Source: JAGOTN01 sp964538345 (lineage in GTDB: Bacteria > Patescibacteriota > Minisyncoccia > Phycocordibacterales > JAACPR01). Taken from it: DNA of 26,948 bases. The position numbers and the translations under genes are program-made. The stretch lies in NCBI GenBank assembly GCA_964538345.1, contig CAZIFF010000011.1:1-26948 (forward strand). The letters run 5' to 3'. Under the pieces are notes generated by a model that was given only the letters and a program-made list of their open reading frames with translations, was not told where the DNA came from and made no database searches. Position 1 is the stretch's first letter. Each line of letters opens with the position of its first letter. Positions 22,215-26,948 of the stretch are shown here, piece after piece.

Positions 22215-22748
22215 ATGTCAGAAAACGAAGTAATTCAAAATGATGACCTAAGACTTTATGAGTTGGGGGTTAATATCATTGCTTCTCTTGAAGATAAAAT
22301 TCAAGCAGAATTTGAAACAATAAAAGAAACTATTAAAAATAAAGGCGGTGAAATCGTTGCGGAATCTGTTCCTGTAACTATTCCTTTGGCCTACACAATG
22401 ACTAAAAACATTGATTCAAAAAACCAAAAGCACAACAATGCTTCATTTGGTTGGGTTAAATTTAATGCTACACCAGATAAAATCGAATTAATAAAAGAAG
22501 AATTAGATCTAAACGCTAATATCTTGAGATATGTTGTGTTAAAGACAACAACAGAATCTAATACAACTTCAGAGGCAGTAGCAGAAGCTCTATCTAAAAA
22601 AGCTGAAACAGAAGGGAAATCAAGAAAGTCAAAATCAGAAGATGCTGAAGTAGAAGAAGTTGAAGCTGTTGAAGAAGAGGCTGAGGAAGTAGTAAGCACA
22701 GACGAAGTAGATGAAGCTATTGAAGAACTTGTTGAAGAAGATAAATAA
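22215..22748 (+). CDS. rpsF: 30S ribosomal protein S6 with an acidic C-terminal tail
   Basis: This 177-aa protein has bS6 in residues ~1-118: RLYELGVNIIASLED, GGEIVAESVPVTIPLAYTM, FGWVKFNATPDKIELIKEEL, ILRYVVLKT. bS6 binds 16S rRNA with bS18 in the small-subunit platform. A ~60-residue extension follows, first Lys/Ser-rich (KKAETEGKSRKSKSEDAE) then strongly acidic (many EE and EV pairs). E. coli S6 also ends in a shorter acidic tail extended by RimK. The order rpsF-ssb-rpsR is the classical bacterial arrangement. The promoter abuts the ATG. Confidence 0.93.
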   Translation: MSENEVIQNDDLRLYELGVNIIASLEDKIQAEFETIKETIKNKGGEIVAESVPVTIPLAYTMTKNIDSKNQKHNNASFGWVKFNATPDKIELIKEELDLNANILRYVVLKTTTESNTTSEAVAEALSKKAETEGKSRKSKSEDAEVEEVEAVEEEAEEVVSTDEVDEAIEELVEEDK

Positions 22749-22786
22749 TTTCTAAAATTCACATAAAATCTGGATCAAAGTCTAGA

Positions 22787-22815
22787 TTGACGATTCAGGT
22801 TAGCTTTGCGAAGAT
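22787..22815 (+). promoter_or_regulatory. Candidate promoter for ssb
   Basis: TTGACG (22787-22792), a 17-bp spacer and a weak GAAGAT (22810-22815). The -10 would end 6 nt before the ssb ATG, matching the leaderless geometry of the neighbours. The weak -10 keeps confidence modest. Confidence 0.45.
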
Positions 22816-22821
22816 ATCTGT

Positions 22822-23271
22822 ATGTATCTAAATAAAGCAATAATAGTAGGAAACCTTACCAGAGACCCAGAACAAAAAGCATTACCATCAGGCATTTCAG
22901 TTTGCCAGTTTTCTGTTGCTACAAACAGAGTTTGGAAAGACCAAAACGGCGCAAAGCAGGAAGCTAGCGATTTTCATAACATTGTAGTTTTTGGGCGCCA
23001 AGCTGATTCTTGTGCTCAATATTTAAAAAAGGGTCAGAATGTAATGATAGAAGGAAGAATCCAAACAAGAAGTTGGGATGATCAAAGTGGTCAAAAGAAA
23101 TACCGTACCGAAATCGTCGCAGATAAGGTTCAATTTGGGCCAAAATTGGGCGGTGGCGCAGGGTTTAGTGGAGGAAGCAGTAATTCAGCACCAGCTGATG
23201 CACCGATGGATGACGGAGGCCAAATAGAGTATCCAGCAGATGAAATCAACCCCGAGGATATTCCTTTCTAG
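22822..23271 (+). CDS. ssb: Single-stranded DNA-binding protein
   Basis: This 149-aa SSB has the OB-fold in residues ~1-108: MYLNKAIIVGNLTRDPE, ISVCQFSVATNRVWKD, DFHNIVVFGRQADSCAQYLKKG, MIEGRIQTRSWDDQSGQKKY. A Gly/Ser/Ala-rich linker follows, and the acidic tip ends in EDIPF, the conserved C-terminal peptide that recruits partner proteins such as RecO. It coats single-stranded DNA in replication and repair. It lies between rpsF and rpsR. The rpsR promoter starts right after its stop codon. Confidence 0.97.
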   Translation: MYLNKAIIVGNLTRDPEQKALPSGISVCQFSVATNRVWKDQNGAKQEASDFHNIVVFGRQADSCAQYLKKGQNVMIEGRIQTRSWDDQSGQKKYRTEIVADKVQFGPKLGGGAGFSGGSSNSAPADAPMDDGGQIEYPADEINPEDIPF

Positions 23272-23300
23272 TTGCATATATTAAAGACTTTGTGTATAGT
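23272..23300 (+). promoter_or_regulatory. Promoter for rpsR
   Basis: TTGCAT (23272-23277), a 17-bp spacer and TATAGT (23295-23300). The -10 ends 10 nt before the ATG at 23311. The TTG of the -35 opens a longer frame that should not be translated. Confidence 0.7.
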
Positions 23301-23310
23301 GTTTCGACTT

Positions 23311-23511
23311 ATGACAAATGATTATTTCAATCAAAAGAACATAAATTCAATTGACTACAAAGACGTAGAGCATTTGAAGCGTTTTATAAATCCACATGGG
23401 CGTATTTTCTCACGAAAGCGCACAGGTCTTAGTGCAAAGCACCAAAGACAAGTTGATACAGCTATAAAGCGCGCTCGTTTTATGGGTCTTTTGCCATTCA
23501 TCTCTCGATAA
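23311..23511 (+). CDS. rpsR: 30S ribosomal protein S18
   Basis: From ATG 23311 this is a 66-aa bS18: DYKDVEHLKRFINPHGRI, then KRTGLSAKHQRQVDTAIKRA and RFMGLLPF, the highly conserved rRNA-binding core. A frame 13 codons longer starts at the TTG of 23272, but that TTG is the promoter -35, and bS18 proteins do not carry such a hydrophobic leader. It completes the rpsF-ssb-rpsR set and ends at a strong bidirectional-looking hairpin. Confidence 0.95.
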   Translation: MTNDYFNQKNINSIDYKDVEHLKRFINPHGRIFSRKRTGLSAKHQRQVDTAIKRARFMGLLPFISR

Positions 23512-23523
23512 CGATATTTAAAG

Positions 23524-23566
23524 AAAACAAAAACACTCCGCTTTTAGTGGAGTGTTTTTGTTTTTA
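23524..23566 (+). terminator. Terminator after rpsR
   Basis: A 16-bp perfect stem (23524-23539 with 23549-23564, loop 9 nt) has an A-rich left arm and a T-rich right arm, so it can terminate on the plus strand and probably on both. Confidence 0.9.
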
Positions 23567-23665
23567 TCAAGTGATTGCAAAGGTTGTGGAGGATTACAGA
23601 ACTATTGCAAAAAAGCTTTTTTAATGGTTTTATAACAAAAAACCTAAACCAAAAAGGAGTTCATT

Positions 23666-24721
23666 TTGAAAACAATACAAAGACTAGAAAATATACTCTG
23701 TGAATATGAAGACATGTTATGGCTTACTCGTTTACTTTTCCAAGTGAACACTGGTGTTATTCCTAATCACCTACCACCAGAAGGTGACCTGAGAAAAGCT
23801 CTTGTCGATAGAGATTTAGAGTTATCTTATCTCACATGCCAAAGGCTTTGTGCAGGTGGTGAGGTAACAAAATTTATCTACGACAACGGTTCTGATTTAG
23901 CAGAATGGTGCACAAAATCGAAACGAGTATTCAATATATCTCAATCTCTTGCTGAGATGCTTATTGAAACAGAACTGCCTGATTTCCCATCTAACGAGGT
24001 CCGTTTCGTGAATGAATCTTTTGTGATTCAAATCGAAGAACCAATCAAGATGAGTAATGGTCGGTCTCACGACTTCATTTTGTGCTGTTATTCTTCGGCG
24101 ACACACAGCTTGTCAATCCGTTCATATCCGGCCTCATACGAGAATTATGTCGCCTTACAACAAGACCAGCGTAAGGTGATAGAGAAAGACGCAAGGAAAA
24201 AATCAAGACGCTTCGATAGAGCGGTGAATCGAATTAACAAGCAATCCGAAGATCGGTTTATTGTCGGATATACATGTTTTGTTGGTCACTCACACTCACT
24301 AAGAGAAGCTGTGTTTGATAATGCGCCTGAAGACGAGAAAGAAGAATGGGACTTTCTTTTTCATCTAGCTTTGGGAGTAAATTTGTATATTCAGTCAACA
24401 CGCACTGAAGACACGGAAACTGTTCGAATAGCTCCCAACTGCAATAAAACAAGGAGTGGTAAAACCTCTTTCACAGCTGAAACACAAATCTTTGAGCTTT
24501 CGACTTCCTCAGTATTCTCACGGAAAAATCAAACCAGTAACTCTCCTGAGGGTCCTTTTGGTTCTATCCGTCCTCACTTTAGACGAGGTTATTGGAGAAG
24601 ACCACCAGGATACGGAAATGATCCAGAAGCTTTTGCAACAATTTGGGTTAGACCAACAATGGTGCATCGAGATAAGGTAGAAACAGGAGAAAGACCGATC
24701 GGCTCAATACAAACAACATAA
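23666..24721 (+). CDS. Accessory protein with AcrVA2-like C-terminal domain
   Basis: This is a 351-aa protein on a TTG start, chosen because AAGGAG ends 6 nt upstream and no better ATG is near. The N-terminal ~100 residues look helical, the middle (ETELPDFPSNEVRFVNESF..., DFILCCYSS) is beta-rich, and residues ~228-240 (FLFHLALGVNLYIQS) are helical. The C-terminus carries RPHFRRGYWRRPPGYG...IWVRPTMV. As I recall, the anti-CRISPR AcrVA2, which blocks Cas12a biogenesis, ends in a similar RPHIRRGHWHGYW...RVRWQPAVFV and has a comparable domain order. Related proteins occur widely on phages and plasmids, so anti-Cas12a activity is a hypothesis. Codon use and GC differ from flanking rpsR and efp, and it has its own terminator; it is probably a transferred gene. 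Confidence 0.6.
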   Translation: MKTIQRLENILCEYEDMLWLTRLLFQVNTGVIPNHLPPEGDLRKALVDRDLELSYLTCQRLCAGGEVTKFIYDNGSDLAEWCTKSKRVFNISQSLAEMLIETELPDFPSNEVRFVNESFVIQIEEPIKMSNGRSHDFILCCYSSATHSLSIRSYPASYENYVALQQDQRKVIEKDARKKSRRFDRAVNRINKQSEDRFIVGYTCFVGHSHSLREAVFDNAPEDEKEEWDFLFHLALGVNLYIQSTRTEDTETVRIAPNCNKTRSGKTSFTAETQIFELSTSSVFSRKNQTSNSPEGPFGSIRPHFRRGYWRRPPGYGNDPEAFATIWVRPTMVHRDKVETGERPIGSIQTT

Positions 24722-24763
24722 TCCATACCTCAATTCGTATTGTAGTATGGACTTTTTCTTTTA
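24722..24763 (+). terminator. Terminator of the AcrVA2-like gene
   Basis: TCCATAC (24722-24728) pairs with GTATGGA (24745-24751), with inner CAAT/ATTG, followed by CTTTTTCTTTTA. It begins right after the stop codon. Confidence 0.85.
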
Positions 24764-24793
24764 ATCATAACCCAGTTTAAATACAAAAAGTTA

Positions 24794-24874
24794 ACACAAA
24801 TAACCAGCAAAATTTTCTGCCTCCGCAGGCAGTTAGCCGAGGACTAGGCAGAAAATTTTGCTGGTTATTTGTGT
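24794..24874 (-). terminator. Long perfect-stem terminator with a conserved loop, after efp
   Basis: A 29-bp perfect inverted repeat (24794-24822 with 24846-24874) encloses a 23-nt loop. Read on the minus strand it begins 15 nt after the efp stop. Stem core (CAGC-AAAAT-TTTTCT) and loop (TCGG..GCCTGC) match the element after rplK in the same orientation relative to the gene. Within it CTGCC/GGCAG offers an alternative smaller hairpin. Confidence 0.85.
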
Positions 24875-24889
24875 GGGGATTCTATGTAT

Positions 24890-25468
24890 TTAAACTCGTT
24901 CAACGTAAAGTCCAGTTTCAGTGTTGATTCTAATTACTGTGCCTTCCTCTATGAAAGCCGGAGTTGTAATCATTGCGCCAGTTTCTAACTTAACTCTCTT
25001 ATCTCCACCTGTAGCTGTGGCACCTTTTACATTTGGTGGAGCTTCTACAACTTTCAGCTCAACTTTAATTGGTAGGGAAATACCAATAACTCTTTCACCG
25101 AAATAAAGCGCATCAACTTCAAAATCTTCTTTCATGAAATTAATTTTGCTTCCAATTACAGATTCATTTATTTCAAATCTCTTACTTTTATCTTTCACAT
25201 CACAAAACCAATATTCAGTAGAATTTGTTTGGCGATTGAATTTATTGAAAATGTATTTAACAGTTTTCTTTTCAATAAAAGCTTCTTCTACACGATCGGC
25301 GTAGTGAAAAGCTTGTTGCTTTGTGGCACCAGTAATTAAGTTTCTAAGTTTTGTTTGATTGGTAGGCTTTCCTTGTTGTTTTCTTGCAACATGAGATTCA
25401 AGAACTTCATATGGTTCACCATCAATCACAATATAACCTCTTTCTTTAATTTCATTATAATCTAGCAT
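24890..25468 (-). CDS. efp: Translation elongation factor P
   Basis: This 192-aa three-domain EF-P relieves ribosome stalling at polyproline. Domain I (1-65) includes IDGEPYEVLES and TKLRNLITG, domain II contains EYWFCDVKDKSKRFEI, and domain III ends with GDKRVKLETGAMITTPAFIEEG. Against E. coli EF-P without gaps, the modified Lys34 of PGKG corresponds to Gln32 in KQQGKP, with a Lys two residues later. So the standard lysylation or rhamnosylation site is missing, and the tip may act unmodified. It has its own promoter in the 44-bp gap after recA and ends at a long hairpin. Confidence 0.95.
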   Translation of the reverse strand: MLDYNEIKERGYIVIDGEPYEVLESHVARKQQGKPTNQTKLRNLITGATKQQAFHYADRVEEAFIEKKTVKYIFNKFNRQTNSTEYWFCDVKDKSKRFEINESVIGSKINFMKEDFEVDALYFGERVIGISLPIKVELKVVEAPPNVKGATATGGDKRVKLETGAMITTPAFIEEGTVIRINTETGLYVERV

Positions 25469-25475
25469 GCGCAGG

Positions 25476-25504
25476 ATTTTATCAGAGACTCAATGTTTAG
25501 GCAA
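25476..25504 (-). promoter_or_regulatory. Promoter for efp, giving a leaderless mRNA
   Basis: On the minus strand TTGCCT (25504-25499), a 17-bp spacer and TAAAAT (25481-25476). The -10 ends 7 nt before the ATG at 25468. Confidence 0.78.
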
Positions 25505-25512
25505 AGAAGTGT

Positions 25513-26565
25513 TTATACCTCTGTGCGCATTTTGTCTTGAATTTTCTTTAGGATTTCGTTTGCGAGTTTAGGATTTTCTTTCAAGAATGTACGTGAAGCA
25601 TCGTATCCGCGACCAAGTTTTTCTTCGCCATAAGAATATGAAGAACCTGCTTTTTGTATAAATCCATATTTTTCTCCAAGTGCTAAGATTTCTCCTTCCT
25701 TTGCAATACCTTCATTGTATAGAAGATCGAATTCTGTAACTCTAAACGGTGCTGCCACTTTATTTTTAACAACTTTCACACGCACTCTACCTCCCATAAC
25801 TTCTTCACCTTTTTTAATTTGAGCGATACGACGAATATCTAGGCGAACAGAAGTGTAGAATTTTAGAGCTTTTCCTCCGGGAGTTGTCTCTGGATTTCCA
25901 AACATCACTCCGATTTGCATTCGGATTTGGTTGATGAAAATTACAACTGTATTTGATTTTGAGACAATAGCAGTAAGCTTTCTTAGGGCTTGTGACATAA
26001 GGCGCGCTTGCTTTCCGACATGATGTGCTCCCATGTCTCCTTCAATTTCATCTTTAGGTGTAAGGGCTGCTACTGAGTCTATAACCACAACATCAATTTT
26101 TCCTGAACGAACTAAACTTTCTGTGATTTCAAGTGCTTGTTCACCTGTGTCTGGTTGAGAGATTAAAAGTTCATCTAGATTTACTCCAATTTTCTTTGCG
26201 TATTCAGGATCAAGAGCGTGCTCGGCATCTACGAATGCACAAATACCACCTTTCTTTTGTGCCTCTGCCACTATGTGAAGGGAAAGGGTAGTTTTTCCTG
26301 AAGATTCTGGACCGTATATTTCTATAATTCTTCCACGTGGAACTCCGCCAACTCCAAGAGCTTCATCGAGACCAATTGAGCCAGTGGGGATGACGTCGAT
26401 ATTTACTTTTGGCTTTTCACCAAGCTTCATGATAGCTTCATCGCCGAATTTTGTTTTTATTTCACGAATTGTATCCTCAATATTTCTTGTGGAATTTCTA
26501 GCTTCACCTTCTGCTGATTTGTTAATAACTTTTTCTATTTTTTCTTTTTTCTTTTTTATTGCCAT
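25513..26565 (-). CDS. recA: Recombinase RecA
   Basis: This 350-aa RecA catalyses homologous strand exchange and promotes SOS repressor cleavage. Walker A is GPESSGKT (85-92). Other landmarks are AFVDAEHALDPEYA, Walker B-like VVVIDSVAALTP, the L1 region EGDMGAHHVGKQARLMSQALRK (in short stretches), FINQIRMQIGVMFGNPETTPGG (L2) and the C-terminal domain ending KMRTEV. The N-terminus has a Lys-rich extension (MAIKKKKEKIEK). The acidic C-terminal tail of E. coli RecA is absent. A -10 box sits 6 nt before the ATG. No LexA-type operator is evident. Confidence 0.97.
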   Translation of the reverse strand: MAIKKKKEKIEKVINKSAEGEARNSTRNIEDTIREIKTKFGDEAIMKLGEKPKVNIDVIPTGSIGLDEALGVGGVPRGRIIEIYGPESSGKTTLSLHIVAEAQKKGGICAFVDAEHALDPEYAKKIGVNLDELLISQPDTGEQALEITESLVRSGKIDVVVIDSVAALTPKDEIEGDMGAHHVGKQARLMSQALRKLTAIVSKSNTVVIFINQIRMQIGVMFGNPETTPGGKALKFYTSVRLDIRRIAQIKKGEEVMGGRVRVKVVKNKVAAPFRVTEFDLLYNEGIAKEGEILALGEKYGFIQKAGSSYSYGEEKLGRGYDASRTFLKENPKLANEILKKIQDKMRTEV

Positions 26566-26571
26566 GTGTTT

Positions 26572-26577
26572 AGTATA
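26572..26577 (-). promoter_or_regulatory. -10 box for recA
   Basis: TATACT on the minus strand (26577-26572) ends 6 nt before the recA ATG. No convincing -35 is seen at 16-18 bp. The leaderless geometry matches the other core genes. Confidence 0.55.
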
Positions 26578-26607
26578 TAAAATTGGTAATGAAATTTCTT
26601 TAAAATT

Positions 26608-26948
26608 TTATTCAACAGACGATGAACTTGCGGTAGTTGAACTAGAAACTGTCTCAGAAGATATATCTGGCATTATTGGTTCTGGAGAATTGCCTTTATA
26701 TATGTACCAAAGAGTAGTTTCGGTTGTTCTATCAAATCTATCGCGAGCGTCGAGCTTAATTATACTAGTGCCGGGGGGTAGCAGCAATTTTTCTTTAAAT
26801 TGGCCTTGTTCATTTATATATATAGGGTGTCCATTCATACTTATAAATGATGTGTTGTAGGCCTCGCCTTGTATTTCTATTAAAAGGGAGTCAAATACAG
26901 AGCCGCTTTCTGGTTGATTTATTATAATTTTGGGACCAGCTATCAATA
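26608..26948 (-). CDS. C-terminal part of an extracellular beta-sandwich-domain protein (partial)
   Basis: The frame runs off the window end; about 112 codons are visible. Residues ~5-85 form a beta-rich Ig-like/glucodextranase-B-type domain (IIINQPESGSVFDSLLIEI, GHPIYINEQGQFKEKLLLPPG, IIKLDARDRFD). The tail is Pro/Ser/Thr-rich and ends in a Ser run and VE. In CPR such domains commonly sit at the C-terminus of membrane-anchored proteins with an N-terminal helix-turn-helix (RodZ-like), but that part is outside the window. An internal TTG at 26946 is not a convincing start, so I treat it as partial. It lies 42 bp upstream of recA on the same strand. Confidence 0.6.
   Translation of the reverse strand, partial: LIAGPKIIINQPESGSVFDSLLIEIQGEAYNTSFISMNGHPIYINEQGQFKEKLLLPPGTSIIKLDARDRFDRTTETTLWYIYKGNSPEPIMPDISSETVSSSTTASSSSVE

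Noticed and set aside
22391..22762. Ser/Thr-rich minus-strand frame opposite rpsF
   Set aside because: It mirrors the Glu/Lys-rich tail of S6 on the other strand; low-complexity shadow.
23272..23310. TTG start extending rpsR by 13 codons
   Set aside because: It is the -35 box (TTGCAT), and the hydrophobic extension is foreign to S18.
23609..23622. 14-bp perfect palindrome AAAAAAGCTTTTTT before the AcrVA2-like gene
   Set aside because: Homopolymer-based palindromes are expected in an AT-rich genome, and no loop or second copy supports a function.
1..26948. CRISPR arrays, tRNA or rRNA genes, insertion sequences, integrases
   Set aside because: None seen by eye: no regularly spaced repeats, no tRNA cloverleaf signatures noticed in the intergenic stretches, and no transposase or recombinase motifs among the proteins.

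Overview
The window looks like a piece of a Candidatus Patescibacteria (CPR, Parcubacteria-like) chromosome. Reasons: a low-GC genome; compact housekeeping genes of CPR type (short RecO, type II IleRS, MetRS with an HIGF signature, EF-P without the usual Pro-Gly-Lys/Arg loop); and many small orphan genes between core genes. This placement rests on protein character alone; no 16S gene is present. One 10-N scaffold join (3368-3377) lies inside a gene.

Layout. (1) 1-6260 is mostly pyrimidine deoxynucleotide metabolism: the rplK tail, an Rcl/DNPH1-like dNMP N-glycosidase, then thyA-folA-dcd-like on the minus strand, a divergent zinc (d)CMP-type deaminase, two orphan genes, and glyA-dut. Together these can make dUMP/dTMP and recycle folate, but ThyA carries Asp where dUMP-specific enzymes have Asn, and the Dcd-like protein lacks the deaminase glutamate. 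(2) 6306-12603 holds argS, an orphan gene, ileS with a complete histidine-phosphatase domain inserted in its catalytic region, and recO. (3) 12600-20409 holds a tiny orphan gene, a single-pass surface protein, glyS, an AI-2E-family membrane protein, metG, an ATP-grasp enzyme and tatD. (4) 20410-22157 is accessory: a GC-richer orphan gene sits between two copies of the tatD 3' end, followed by a secreted/membrane orphan gene. (5) 22179-23564 is rpsF-ssb-rpsR. (6) 23666-24763 is an accessory gene with an AcrVA2-like C-terminus. (7) 24794-26948 is efp, recA and the end of a surface-domain protein, all minus strand.

Cross-cutting signals. Many genes have a sigma70-type promoter whose -10 box ends 6-7 nt before the ATG, so their mRNAs should be leaderless; clear Shine-Dalgarno sequences appear mainly in front of accessory genes. 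Long hairpins after rplK and efp share a related stem and loop, pointing to a conserved terminator-associated RNA element. The N gap can be closed: the flanks share the 4 nt ACTG, and merging them restores one frame that aligns without indels, through the C-terminal region, to the orphan protein at 20585-21205. The accessory genes look like single-gene transcription units, most with their own terminator, inserted between core genes.
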